A DNA stretch of 64,000 nucleotides from Streptomyces olivochromogenes (GTDB taxonomy: Bacteria; Actinomycetota; Actinomycetes; Streptomycetales; Streptomycetaceae), in the NCBI RefSeq assembly GCF_021538895.1, contig NZ_JADDRL010000007.1, positions 62,001-126,000 on the forward strand, given 5' to 3'. The position numbers were made by a program, and so were the translations under genes. Under the pieces are notes generated by a model. That model searched no databases and had not been told where the DNA came from. It saw nothing but the letters and a program-made list of their open reading frames with translations. Positions 47,729 through 55,831 of the stretch are shown here, in pieces. Numbering within the stretch: the first letter of the stretch is position 1; each line of letters starts with the position of its first letter.

Positions 47729-49516
47729 ATGAGTGAGATATCCGGTATTGAGATCCGGGGTTTTCGAAGCTTTTACGCCGAACCGCAGCGGATTTTTCCG
47801 CTGGGCAAGATGACTGTGATTGCCGGACCAAACAATAGCGGCAAGAGTAACATCTTCAGGTTCGCAGAAAAATTCATCTCCCCGCTATCTGGAGGAGGGA
47901 CATCAATTTCAGACCTATCCCCTCTCGATGTTCCGATTCTTCCCGAGGGGACGGAAGTGCCTCCGTTTGGCTTCGGGGTTGCTCTGGCGAGTGATGACCC
48001 GTTGGATCACTTGGAAAGTGTATTTCAATATCGTGCACGTCTTGGCATCGCGACTCAAGAAGCCTTGGAAATCCTCGTTAGGCATCCGGCTCTATACAGC
48101 GAGGAGGATAAGGCTTTTTGGTTCCGATTTGAGCGAGGTTTGCCCAATGGGGCGCCCGTCCTTAGTCGCGATTCCCTACAGGCGGCGTTTGTAGATCTGA
48201 GAGGGAGGGAACGGGAGCTTGCCGACGCCGCTGGCAAGCTCACGGGCGTTTCCTCAGGCCTGGAAGAGAATATTCAAGGCATCGTGCAACGCCTTCCTCA
48301 ATCATTGATTTACCCGACGGTGGTCATGATCCCGGCTTTCCGGGAGATCGTGTCCGATGGCAGTCCAGAACCCAATCTGACTCGTTTGGATGGAAGAGGT
48401 CTGCCCGGCTTTTTGCACGCACTGCACTCGCCTTCAGCCGAGCGTTATCGCGAGGATTCGAAGAAGTTTCAAAGGATCAATAAGTTCCTTCAGAGTGTGC
48501 TTGAGGAAGACGATGCACAGATCGCGATTCCTTACAACAGTACGACGGTCCACGTGAGCGTCGGGGGTCGAGTTCTCCCTATCGAGAGTCTTGGGGCAGG
48601 GGTTTCGCAAGTTGTGATGCTCGCCGCAGCCTCGACTTGGCATTCAGGCGCCCTTGTCTGTATTGAAGAGCCCGAAGTTCATCTACATCCCATTCTCCTC
48701 CGCAAGCTTGCCCGCTATCTGATGGAAGAGACGGATAATCTGTACCTATTGAGCACGCACTCGACGAGCCTAATGGACAATCCTCAGGTGACGGTCGTTG
48801 AAATATCCCACACGTACGAGCATGGTACGAAAATAAGAACGGCGGTAACCGAAGATAACCGTGCCCGCATCTCTCAAAGTTTGGGATATCGTGCATCGGA
48901 CATCCTGCAATCCAACTTCATAGTTTGGGTTGAGGGGCCTTCGGATCGAATTTACATAAACCATTGGATCCGCGTCACAGACCCGTCGTTGACGGAGGGG
49001 ATTCACTACAGTGTGATGTTTTATGGGGGGAAGCTGCTTTCTCACCTTAGTGGTGGGGAGTGGCTTGCGCCGGCGGGTGCAGTGCAAGACTTCATCCTGC
49101 TGCTCAAGATAAACAGAAATATGGCGATCGTTATCGACTCTGACCTTAAGTCCGCGGAGGGGGTTCTCAGGGAAACGAAAGTTAGGATCGTGAAAGAATT
49201 TTCCGAACATGGAGGTTTCGCATGGGTCACTGCTGGGCGAGAGATTGAGAACTATGTGCCCGTGGAAAAATTCAATTCGGCAGCACAAAGGGTGCATGCG
49301 TCCGCAAGTCCAGTCAAACCAAGGGATATATTTGGTGACATGTTCACTGGCGTGAAGCGACGAAAGGGTGAGACTCCTGGCGTTACGGCGCCGGATAAGG
49401 TAGAGATTGCTCGTGCCGCGATAAATGGATCGGATGCGGTGTGGGATGTGTTGGATCTAGCCGACCGTGTATCAAGCCTCGTTGAATTGATTCGGGCAGC
49501 GAACCATCTGAAGTAA
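47729..49516 (+). CDS. OLD-family ATPase-TOPRIM nuclease (putative anti-phage cargo)
   Basis: A 595-aa protein from ATG 47729, behind GGGAG. N-terminal ABC-type ATPase: Walker A GPNNSGKS at 33-40, Walker B IEEPEVHLHP at 312-321. The C-terminal TOPRIM has E402 and D406 in VEGPSD and the metal pair D470-x-D472 in VIDSD, then GREIENYVP. This is the overcoming-lysogenization-defect architecture, used by P2 Old, by GajA of Gabija and by retron-linked nucleases. No UvrD-like GajB or reverse transcriptase is adjacent, so it resembles stand-alone class 1 OLD. Codons are clearly less GC-rich than in its neighbours, indicating recent transfer. Confidence 0.82.
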   Translation: MSEISGIEIRGFRSFYAEPQRIFPLGKMTVIAGPNNSGKSNIFRFAEKFISPLSGGGTSISDLSPLDVPILPEGTEVPPFGFGVALASDDPLDHLESVFQYRARLGIATQEALEILVRHPALYSEEDKAFWFRFERGLPNGAPVLSRDSLQAAFVDLRGRERELADAAGKLTGVSSGLEENIQGIVQRLPQSLIYPTVVMIPAFREIVSDGSPEPNLTRLDGRGLPGFLHALHSPSAERYREDSKKFQRINKFLQSVLEEDDAQIAIPYNSTTVHVSVGGRVLPIESLGAGVSQVVMLAAASTWHSGALVCIEEPEVHLHPILLRKLARYLMEETDNLYLLSTHSTSLMDNPQVTVVEISHTYEHGTKIRTAVTEDNRARISQSLGYRASDILQSNFIVWVEGPSDRIYINHWIRVTDPSLTEGIHYSVMFYGGKLLSHLSGGEWLAPAGAVQDFILLLKINRNMAIVIDSDLKSAEGVLRETKVRIVKEFSEHGGFAWVTAGREIENYVPVEKFNSAAQRVHASASPVKPRDIFGDMFTGVKRRKGETPGVTAPDKVEIARAAINGSDAVWDVLDLADRVSSLVELIRAANHLK

Positions 49517-49687
49517 GGCAAGGTCCTCCATGTCGAGGTCTTGCGGGCGGCCTGTGACGGCAGGGCAGAGAGACCGGTCCCGCGCCCTTCCTACCTGTGG
49601 GCTAATGAGGCGGATGGCGAACTTGTGCATGGCGCCACGCACTGCTCTCCGGAGCAGCCGACATGCGACCCTTGAGGACGACGACAG

Positions 49688-50170
49688 GTGAGCAGAGAGG
49701 GAGTACGAGTGCCGCAACAGGCCAGTCCTCGGGGGACCTTCCTGAAGATCGCGGATGCAGTGAGGGCGCGGATCGAGGCAGACCCGAGCATGACGGTGCT
49801 TCCGTCTGCCACCGACCTCATGAGCGACTACAAGATCTCGCGGGGGGTCGCTCTCCGCGCGTTCGAAGTTCTCCACAAAGACGGCATCGCTGAACCGGTG
49901 CCGGGTGGCCGTTGGCGTGTCGTGCGGGCAGGCGAGTGGACTGACCGGCGCCCACTGGAAGAGCGCATCGCGGAAATCATCGCGGATGAAGGCATGGAAG
50001 TCGGGGCAGCGTTTCCTAGTGCTTCCGTTCTGGCTGACCGGTTCGGAGTCTCACGCCCCACCGTGACCAAGGCTCTCGACAAATTGGAGGCCGCTGGCAT
50101 GCTCGCGAGTGGAGGGCAGGGCAAGGTGCGGACCGTCCGCGCCGTGCCGAATCGAGAGGAGCGTTCGTAG
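49688..50170 (+). CDS. GntR-type regulator with two winged helices in tandem
   Basis: A 160-aa protein. Residues 18-80 (GTFLKIADAVRARIEADPSMTVLPSATDLMSDYKISRGVALRAFEVLHKDGIAEPVPGGRWRVV) and residues 88-150 (PLEERIAEIIADEGMEVGAAFPSASVLADRFGVSRPTVTKALDKLEAAGMLASGGQGKVRTV) are both GntR DNA-binding domains. There is no effector domain. GTG 49688 or GTG 49709 may be the start; both have a plausible ribosome binding site. By position it is the KorSA-like repressor of the element; the 25-bp inverted repeat in the operon promoter at 52131 is a plausible target. The 170-nt gap before it shows no gene. Confidence 0.8.
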   Translation: MSREGVRVPQQASPRGTFLKIADAVRARIEADPSMTVLPSATDLMSDYKISRGVALRAFEVLHKDGIAEPVPGGRWRVVRAGEWTDRRPLEERIAEIIADEGMEVGAAFPSASVLADRFGVSRPTVTKALDKLEAAGMLASGGQGKVRTVRAVPNREERS

Positions 50171-50171
50171 C

Positions 50172-50738
50172 TTGTCGGAACTGATGGAGTGGGCGTACCA
50201 CCTGGCCGAGTCCCTGCTGGCTGAGCCGCTGCCGCGTCGCTGGAAGCACTGCCTCGGGGTGGCTGAGAGGGCGCGCACCATTGCCTTTGTCCTCGGGGAC
50301 GATGCCGAGTTGCTGGAAGCTGCGGCCGTACTGCACGACATCGGTTACGCGCCCGACCTTGCGAAGACCGGATTCCATCCGCTTGACGGTGCCCGGTACT
50401 TGCGGGACGTCGCCAATGCTGACGAACGGGTGGTGCAGCTGGTGGCGCATCACTCCTGCGCGTGGATGGAAGCCGAAGCGCGAGGTCTGCGCGAGGAGCT
50501 TGAGGGCGAGTTCCCACGCGAGAGTACGCACCTGAACGACGCGCTCTGCTACTGCGACATGAACACCACACCAGATGGCACACCGACGAATCCCGTGGAC
50601 CGAGTCAACGAGATTGCCGGGCGGTACGGGCCGGAGAGCCTCATCGGTACGTTCATCCGTCGCGCTGAACCGGAGATTCTGGCGAGCACGGCGCGCGTAC
50701 TCGAACGGGTCGCTGCCACCAAGCGTCAGCCGATGTAG
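50172..50738 (+). CDS. HD-domain phosphohydrolase-like protein
   Basis: A 188-aa HD-superfamily protein; TTG 50172 follows GAGGAG, and ATG 50184 is the alternative. RRWKHCLGVAERARTIAFVLGDDAELLEAAAVLHDIGYAPDL carries the first His and the HD pair; VVQLVAHHSCAW carries the next His pair. The fold suggests a metal-dependent phosphodiesterase or nucleotidase. It follows the double GntR gene closely and its end overlaps the convergent Nudix gene by 13 nt. I recall HD genes in this place in other actinomycete elements. Confidence 0.82.
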   Translation: MSELMEWAYHLAESLLAEPLPRRWKHCLGVAERARTIAFVLGDDAELLEAAAVLHDIGYAPDLAKTGFHPLDGARYLRDVANADERVVQLVAHHSCAWMEAEARGLREELEGEFPRESTHLNDALCYCDMNTTPDGTPTNPVDRVNEIAGRYGPESLIGTFIRRAEPEILASTARVLERVAATKRQPM

Positions 50739-51199
50739 GGAGTCGGACGGGTCTGGTCCATCGCGTGCTCGATGCGAAGACGCATGGTGGGGTGGACGTC
50801 GAGCTCCGCTAGGTCCGCTGGATCAACCCAGCGCACTTGCGTTGTCTCGTTGCTCGTCCGCAGGTCACCGCCCACCGGCCGGGCACGAAAGCAGATGCTG
50901 AACTGTTGGCGTACCTCGCCGTCGTCGTACTGCATGACGTGCCCCGGGTCTGTGTAGATCCCGGACATGTCGACGACTTCAGCCTTGATGCCGGTCTCTT
51001 CCCAGACCTCGCGGACCACCGTGTCGCTGATGGACTCGCCCACGTCATGGCCGCCACCCGGAAGTGCCCAGCGTCCATTGTCGGATCGCTGAATCATGAG
51101 CACCTGCCTTGCGTCGTTCTGTACGAACGCGACGACCGACGGCACGACTGAGTTGGCCGGCGGGGCGTCCGGGTCGTGCAAGTAGTCGATACGTCCCAT
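50726..51199 (-). CDS. Nudix hydrolase, possible Pif-like immunity protein
   Basis: A 157-aa Nudix protein from ATG 51199 behind GGGAG. The Nudix box is complete: GGGHDVGESISDTVVREVWEETGIK (G-x5-E-x7-REUXEEXGU). The substrate may be a nucleoside diphosphate derivative. In pSAM2 the protein Pif has a Nudix motif and blocks transfer into cells already carrying the element, so a transfer-immunity role is plausible. It is co-transcribed with the XRE gene, whose stop is 2 nt before its start. Confidence 0.85.
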   Translation of the reverse strand: MGRIDYLHDPDAPPANSVVPSVVAFVQNDARQVLMIQRSDNGRWALPGGGHDVGESISDTVVREVWEETGIKAEVVDMSGIYTDPGHVMQYDDGEVRQQFSICFRARPVGGDLRTSNETTQVRWVDPADLAELDVHPTMRLRIEHAMDQTRPTPYIG

Positions 51200-51201
51200 A
51201 C

Positions 51202-51960
51202 TCAAGCTCCCGTGATGTCGTGTTCGGTTACTGGCCTGGCGCCTTCCCAGGTCTGCTGAACGCTATTGGCAAAGGTGTCGAACAGACTGCCTCCGGGGAG
51301 TTGACGCAGGTGGAGCACGGGCGCCATGTAGGCGCCAATGCCGTAGACATGCGTGTTGGCCAACATCTCGTCATCGGCGCGGTAGATCGAGTTGTAGAGC
51401 ACCGTGTCGTGCAGGCGGAAGGTAATCTCAGGGTGACTGGTGAACAGCGGGCGGTAGTTGACCAGCGCATTACGGATCTTGCCGTCCATGATGCGATGTC
51501 CTTCGTCGATGCCGCGTCGGATGACGGCCTCGCACTCCGGATCGCCCATGAGCACCCGGATGCGGACGCCGCTCTTGGACTTCTCCTTCAAGGTCGAGAA
51601 GAAGAGAGGGTCCTCCGCCAGGTAGATACCGGCATACACAAGGATGTCGATGCACTCGGTGGCGCGTTCGCACATCTCCCGCCAGAGGGTGAACGGCACG
51701 ACGTGTCGATGGGGGTAGACGGCCTGGATCTCGGCCTTGCTCAGGTCGGCTGCTGAGTCCTGTGTTCGGGAGTCGTCCCACAGCGTTGTCACGTCGATGT
51801 TGAGCGCTGCTGCCGTTGCGTACTGGTGGCGTCGGTACGGCACCTTGCCCTGCGTGATCCAGCGCTCCACGGTCTTCGGGTTGACCTTGATCTCGTCCGC
51901 GAGGCTCTGGGCGGTCATGCCGCGGGCTAGCAGGGCCGACCGTAACCGCTCGTTGGGCAT
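51202..51960 (-). CDS. XRE-type regulator with PLDc/DUF5919-like C-terminal domain
   Basis: A 252-aa protein from ATG 51960, behind GAGGGGG; an upstream ATG at 51981 is also in frame. The helix-turn-helix is at residues 4-60 (RLRSALLARGMTAQSLADEIKVNPKTVERWITQGKVPYRRHQYATAAAL). The remainder (ECIDILVYAGIYLAEDPLFFSTLKEKSKSGVRIRVLMGDPECEAV ... HGTLY-type VLYNSIYRADDEMLANTHVYG) resembles the DUF5919 or phospholipase D-like sensor domain. It is transcribed away from the transfer operon and probably tunes element activation. Confidence 0.8.
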   Translation of the reverse strand: MPNERLRSALLARGMTAQSLADEIKVNPKTVERWITQGKVPYRRHQYATAAALNIDVTTLWDDSRTQDSAADLSKAEIQAVYPHRHVVPFTLWREMCERATECIDILVYAGIYLAEDPLFFSTLKEKSKSGVRIRVLMGDPECEAVIRRGIDEGHRIMDGKIRNALVNYRPLFTSHPEITFRLHDTVLYNSIYRADDEMLANTHVYGIGAYMAPVLHLRQLPGGSLFDTFANSVQQTWEGARPVTEHDITGA

Positions 51961-52115
51961 CTGTACCCCCTCGTGGGACATCTAGGGAGCTCTTGACGGT
52001 AGTCAGCTGAGCCGGAGCTGTCCAGGTAGGGGGTAACCAACTCCCCTGAGCTGCAGCGATTCTGATGGTGCGCCAAGAAGTCCCGGTGCAAAACCAAGAG
52101 GATCCGGCCGTGTTC

Positions 52116-52155
52116 TTGACGGCCCCCTATGCAGTACCTGTAAAACAGGTACTGC
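52116..52155 (+). promoter_or_regulatory. Promoter and operator of the transfer operon
   Basis: TTGACG at 52116-52121 is a consensus-like -35. The -10 region falls inside a perfect inverted repeat GCAGTACCTGT-aaa-ACAGGTACTGC (52131-52155), so a bound repressor would block RNA polymerase. The double GntR or the XRE protein is the candidate. The 290 nt that follow to the first gene show only a dubious short GTG frame at 52223. Confidence 0.7.
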
Positions 52156-52448
52156 AACGCCCGGAGGAAAGCCCGCGGGGGCGAGTACCAAGGCAGCGTC
52201 CGTTGGTTGAGAACTCAATAGCGTGCCTATCGAGGATCCACCGCCTGTCCTCAGCCCCAAGAAGGCGGCCCGCGCGGAGAAAGGCCCGCGCACTCTTCGA
52301 TCCCTCCGCAGCGTCTTGACGTGCGCTGCGGCCGGTTGCCTCCCCTGCCCGTCTGGCTGTTTCGGTCGTACGGGCGGGGTGTGGGGAGCCGCGAGCCGGC
52401 GTCGGCCGGCCCGGGTCCGTCACCCACGACGACACGTCAGGAGTTCGG

Positions 52449-52604
52449 ATGTTCGGCGAGAAGACGCAGCAGGCGCCCGACCTGACCAGCCCGGAGAACT
52501 TCGAGAAGGGCGAGGCGGTCTACGACCGGATCGTGTCCGGCGAGTGCAAGGACGCCCGCGCGGAGCTGCACGCCGCGTACGGCACGAAGCCCCAGCGCGG
52601 CTGA
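52449..52604 (+). CDS. Small conserved AICE protein, 51 aa
   Basis: AGGAG stands 7 nt before ATG 52449. The protein (MFGEKTQQAPDLTSPENFEKG...CKDARAELHAAYGTKPQRG) is acidic to neutral and helical. It is the first gene behind the regulated promoter and has host-like codons. Function unknown. Confidence 0.6.
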   Translation: MFGEKTQQAPDLTSPENFEKGEAVYDRIVSGECKDARAELHAAYGTKPQRG

Positions 52605-52628
52605 CCCCACCTACCCACTACGGCGCGC

Positions 52629-52654
52629 GGCACCCGGGCGGCCACCCGGGTGCC
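52629..52654 (+). terminator. Hairpin between the first small gene and the DUF6284-like gene
   Basis: GGCACCCGGG / CCCGGGTGCC, perfect 10-bp stem, 6-nt loop. It may attenuate or process the operon mRNA. Confidence 0.6.
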
Positions 52655-52693
52655 GCTGTTTGGGCCGTTCACCTCTGGAAGGAACCACGACCC

Positions 52694-52963
52694 ATGAATC
52701 CCATCGTCACTGTTCAGGACGCTGTTACCGCGTTCGAGCCCTGGATGGAGCCGACCAACGCGGAGCTGGACGCGATCGAGTCGGAGATGCCGCTGATCCT
52801 GGCGGACGTCGAACTGATCGACGCGCAGATCATGACCCTGGACCGCACGCCGAGCGAGCTGGACGCCCGCCGGATCCGCCGCGCTCTGGCCCGGGTCCTG
52901 GCCGAGCGCACGAGGCTCGTCAACCGCGCCACCGCTCGCATCGCGCCGGGGGGTGCCGCGTGA
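52694..52963 (+). CDS. DUF6284-like small protein
   Basis: An 89-aa helical protein from ATG 52694: PTNAELDAIESEMPLILADVELIDAQIMTLDRTPSELDARRIRRALARVLAERTRLVN. The pattern matches small element proteins that I recall as DUF6284, function unknown. Its stop is overlapped by the GTG of the next gene, starting a chain of coupled genes that runs to 55829. Confidence 0.65.
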   Translation: MNPIVTVQDAVTAFEPWMEPTNAELDAIESEMPLILADVELIDAQIMTLDRTPSELDARRIRRALARVLAERTRLVNRATARIAPGGAA

Positions 52964-53409
52964 GCACCGCCACCGAGCAAAGCCTTACGGCTGCGCACGC
53001 CGAAGTGAAGGCGGAGATCGCACGGACGGACGGTAAGACCAGTTTTCTGTTGGCGTTCGTCGGCGCGGTTCTCGCCGGTGCCTGGAGTGTCGGTCACGGT
53101 ATGACGCTCACCCGGCCCGCACTGGTCGTTGGCGTGGCCGGCATGGGGTTGCTGCTGGCGGCGGCCGGTCTACTGCTGCGCTCGGTTCGCCCGAACCTGG
53201 GCGGGGGGCGCGGCTTCCCGCTGTGGGCCACCCTGACCCCCGAGCAGGTCACCGAGGCTCTTTCCCAGGACCTGGCCGCCGATATTGCCGGGCTGTCCCG
53301 GCTGGCGGTCGGCAAGTTCACCTGCCTGCGCCGCGCGGTTGACCTCACTCTCACCGGTGGCGCCCTGCTGGTCCTGGCCGCCCTGCTGACCTTCGGGGGT
53401 GCGGCGTGA
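52960..53409 (+). CDS. PycTM-like membrane protein (Pycsar effector family)
   Basis: A 149-aa protein from GTG 52960. A polar helix (LTAAHAEVKAEIARTDGKTSFLLAFVGAVLAGAWS) leads directly into TM1; TM2 covers ALVVGVAGMGLLLAAAGLLL; a cytosolic segment (FPLWATLTPEQVTEALSQDLAADIAGLSRLAVGKFTCLRRAVDLTL) precedes the last helix. This matches the PycTM/DUF5706 pattern of Pycsar effectors, in which a cyclic nucleotide activates membrane disruption. Here it is embedded in the transfer operon, with no PycC-type uridylate or cytidylate cyclase, but three genes upstream of a GGDEF cyclase. Confidence 0.68.
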   Translation: MSTATEQSLTAAHAEVKAEIARTDGKTSFLLAFVGAVLAGAWSVGHGMTLTRPALVVGVAGMGLLLAAAGLLLRSVRPNLGGGRGFPLWATLTPEQVTEALSQDLAADIAGLSRLAVGKFTCLRRAVDLTLTGGALLVLAALLTFGGAA

Positions 53410-53672
53410 GCCCGGACACTCGCGAGTTCCTGGCCGCGGTTCGGGAGGCCATCGACATTCCCACTCCGGCCACCATCGGCGATCGTGAGGCGTTCATGCG
53501 CCTGCTGGAAGACCGTGTGCTGGACGCGGTCGTCGCCCTGAACGGCGCCTTGGGCGAGCCGTCGGCCTCCGACTGGGGGCTTGGCTGGCACACCGAGTAC
53601 CTGCGTAAGCAGCTCGCGACGAAGCCGCCGACCACCTACCGCCACCACGGTGCGGATGGGGGTGCGGCATGA
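53406..53672 (+). CDS. Hypothetical 88-aa protein, AICE operon
   Basis: GTG 53406 overlaps the previous stop and its own stop is overlapped by the next ATG. The protein (MSPDTREFLAAVREAIDIPTPATIGDREAFMRLLEDRVLDAVVALNGALG...) is soluble and helical, ending in a His-containing tail (YRHHGADGGAA). No family recognised. Tight coupling on both sides supports expression. Confidence 0.6.
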   Translation: MSPDTREFLAAVREAIDIPTPATIGDREAFMRLLEDRVLDAVVALNGALGEPSASDWGLGWHTEYLRKQLATKPPTTYRHHGADGGAA

Positions 53673-54871
53673 AGGCCCGGATCAAGCTGCCTGCCGGTGC
53701 GAAGACCGTGTTGCCTGCTGTCGCGATGACGGCGGTGTCGATGGTCCTGACGCTGGCCGTGGTCGTGATGTGGCTCGGCCCGTCGATTCACGAAGGTGTC
53801 GCGCTGGTCGTCGGTCTTGGGATTGACGGGGGCTGGCTGGCCACTCTGGCCTATGAACGCCGTCTCGCCGCGCAGGGGGACCACAGCAACGTGGTGACCG
53901 GCGTCGGCTGGTGCTTCGGTCTCATCGCGGCCGGCGTCCTGGTGGCCCACGCGCTGCTCACCGCCGACGGCTCCGCCGCCGCGTGGCTGGCCGTGGCCTG
54001 GCTGCCCATCGCGGCGAAGGCACTGTGGCTGGTCCACGGGCTGTGGGAGCGCACCGCGCTCACCCCGGACGCGTTAGACGAGATCCGGGGTATCCAGCAG
54101 GAGGCCCGCGACCAGGCGGCCGTGGACCGCGCCCGGCTCCGGGCCACGGCAGGCACGGAGGTCACCCGGCTGACCGCGGTGACCGGTGCCGGGGCCAACG
54201 TCGCCCGCGTCCAGGCCAAGACCGCCAAGACCCTCTCCAAGGCATGGTCGAAGCTGGAGACGGCTCAGGCCAGTGAGGACACCGGCAGGGCGTTGGCCAG
54301 CGCGGCGTGCCGCACCGTGCCCGGTGTCACGCCCCGCTGGGAGCTCCCGGTCTGGGGCCCCACCGAGCCGGTCACAACACCCTCGATCGACCCACCCGAC
54401 GTCGACTCCGCGAATACGGAGGAACCAGAGCAGACTCAGACGATTCGGTCGACGGCTGACCTGCCGGAATCGACCCCGGTCACGGTCACGCTGACCCGGC
54501 TGCCGGTGCCCGATCCGGTCCCGGCCGACGCGGGCAAGTCGAGTCTCGTGCTCAAGCCGGTCCCGGCCCTCACTGCCCCGATCGGATCGACCCCGTCGGG
54601 GTCGATCGAGCAGCGGTCGGTGGCGGCTGACTCGGCCCGCCCGGCGGTCCGGGCGACGTACCGAGTGCCGGAGTCGGCGAAGACCCCGCGTGTGAAACGC
54701 ACCCCGGAACAACTCCTCGACGAGGCCCGGACCCTGACGGCCAACTGGCCCCAGATCCACATCACCGGGGAGCGGATCCGCAAGGAACTGCACGTCTCCC
54801 CGGTCAACGCCCGCATGCTGCGTGATGCACTGCTCGCCGAGCGCACCGCTGGCGCGGAGGTGAAGGCATGA
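53669..54871 (+). CDS. Spd-like membrane protein with long cytosolic tail
   Basis: A 400-aa protein. The first 125 residues hold four hydrophobic segments (KTVLPAVAMTAVSMVLTLAVVVMW, GVALVVGLGIDGGWLATLAY, VVTGVGWCFGLIAAGVLVAHALL and AWLAVAWLPIAAKALWLVHGLW). A charged coiled-coil-like stretch follows, then a Pro/Thr-rich linker and a C-terminal winged-helix-like segment (EQLLDEARTLTANWPQIHITGERIRKELHVSPVNARMLRDALLAER). Proteins of this shape occur in the spread (spd) region of conjugative actinomycete elements and probably help DNA move across septa. Coupled to both neighbours. Confidence 0.7.
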   Translation: MKARIKLPAGAKTVLPAVAMTAVSMVLTLAVVVMWLGPSIHEGVALVVGLGIDGGWLATLAYERRLAAQGDHSNVVTGVGWCFGLIAAGVLVAHALLTADGSAAAWLAVAWLPIAAKALWLVHGLWERTALTPDALDEIRGIQQEARDQAAVDRARLRATAGTEVTRLTAVTGAGANVARVQAKTAKTLSKAWSKLETAQASEDTGRALASAACRTVPGVTPRWELPVWGPTEPVTTPSIDPPDVDSANTEEPEQTQTIRSTADLPESTPVTVTLTRLPVPDPVPADAGKSSLVLKPVPALTAPIGSTPSGSIEQRSVAADSARPAVRATYRVPESAKTPRVKRTPEQLLDEARTLTANWPQIHITGERIRKELHVSPVNARMLRDALLAERTAGAEVKA

Positions 54872-55485
54872 GCGCCCTCACCCTCGCGGCCGCCGCGGGA
54901 GCTCCCGTCGTGGCGTGGGGCGTCCACGCGGCATGGATGGTCCGCCGGCTTCACACCGCCCGGCGGGACCCATTGACCGGACTGTGGACGCGTGATGCCT
55001 TCACCCGCCGGGCTAGGCGCCTGCTGCGCAACCGCCGCACCGTCGTCGTCCTGGCCGACGTGGACCGTTTCAAGCAGGTCAACGACACCCACGGGCACGC
55101 CGCCGGTGACGCCCTGCTCGCGGCCACCGCCGCGCGCCTCACCCACGGGGTCGGCCCCGGCGCCGTAGTCGGGCGGCTGGGCGGCGACGAGTTCGCCGCC
55201 GTGTTCGTCGACCGCGACGGCACCGTGCAAGAACGCCTCGACACACTCGCCCGGGTCCTGGCCCGCCCCCTCGACACGGCACCGCAGGTGCGCACCACGG
55301 TGTCGCTGGGCTGGGTCTGCCAGGGCGACCACCTGAGCGATGACCTGTCGGGACTGCTGCGGCGGGCCGATGAGGCCATGTACGCGGCGAAGGCTGGCCC
55401 CTCGCGTGTGCGCCGGGCCCGGCTGGGCTGGCTGCTGACGGGCATCACCGGCATGCGGCCCGGCCGCCGCCGCAGCGTCGCATGA
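54868..55485 (+). CDS. GGDEF-domain diguanylate cyclase
   Basis: A 205-aa protein from ATG 54868 (ATGA overlap). After one N-terminal hydrophobic segment comes a full GGDEF domain: DPLTGLWTRDAF, the metal and substrate motif ADVDRFKQVNDTHGHAAGDALL, and GGDEF at residues 105-109. No RxxD inhibitory site is seen before the GGDEF motif. All residues needed for c-di-GMP synthesis are present. In Streptomyces c-di-GMP holds BldD on development genes, so the element could delay sporulation of its host or feed the PycTM-like protein upstream; both are inference. Confidence 0.88.
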   Translation: MSALTLAAAAGAPVVAWGVHAAWMVRRLHTARRDPLTGLWTRDAFTRRARRLLRNRRTVVVLADVDRFKQVNDTHGHAAGDALLAATAARLTHGVGPGAVVGRLGGDEFAAVFVDRDGTVQERLDTLARVLARPLDTAPQVRTTVSLGWVCQGDHLSDDLSGLLRRADEAMYAAKAGPSRVRRARLGWLLTGITGMRPGRRRSVA

Positions 55486-55829
55486 GCAGCCTGCCGGTCT
55501 ACCGCTGGCGCATGGCTCCGGACGGATACGCCACCTACCGGCAGCTCCGGGCGCGTGGTCTGCGGCCCGGCGGTCAGGGCGTGGCCGCGCAGCTCGAACG
55601 GCCACGCCGGCGCCGTGGGCCGCTGGTCGCCTACCTCTACCGCATCGACGACGCCAAGCCCGTGCGGCCGATGACCCCTGCCAAGTGGGCGGCTCTGGCC
55701 AAGGCCAACGCCGCCCGCCGCCACTGCCCCAAGTGCCGCCGCGATGCGGGCTACGTCATCCCCCCGACGCTCGGCACCTGCGCACCCTGCGCCTTCCCTG
55801 AACCCTCCGAGTCCCTGAGGAGTGCCTGA
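55482..55829 (+). CDS. RRQRL-motif zinc-binding protein
   Basis: A 115-aa protein from ATG 55482 (ATGA overlap). YATYRQLRARGLRPGGQGVAAQL carries the RRQRL-like helix, and CPKCRRDAGYVIPPTLGTCAPC is a four-Cys zinc site. I recall the family as restricted to actinomycete mobile elements, role unknown. It ends the chain of overlapping genes and lies 3 nt before the next ATG. Confidence 0.75.
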   Translation: MSSLPVYRWRMAPDGYATYRQLRARGLRPGGQGVAAQLERPRRRRGPLVAYLYRIDDAKPVRPMTPAKWAALAKANAARRHCPKCRRDAGYVIPPTLGTCAPCAFPEPSESLRSA

Positions 55830-55831
55830 CC

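Noticed and set aside
47729-50738. Gabija or retron system around the OLD nuclease
   Set aside because: No UvrD-like GajB, reverse transcriptase or msr-msd RNA is next to it; the following genes are regulators and an HD protein.
52223-52693. Longer frame from GTG 52223 leading into the 89-aa protein
   Set aside because: It runs through the 51-aa gene and a hairpin and is Arg/Gly/Ala-rich; ATG 52694 starts the helical protein.
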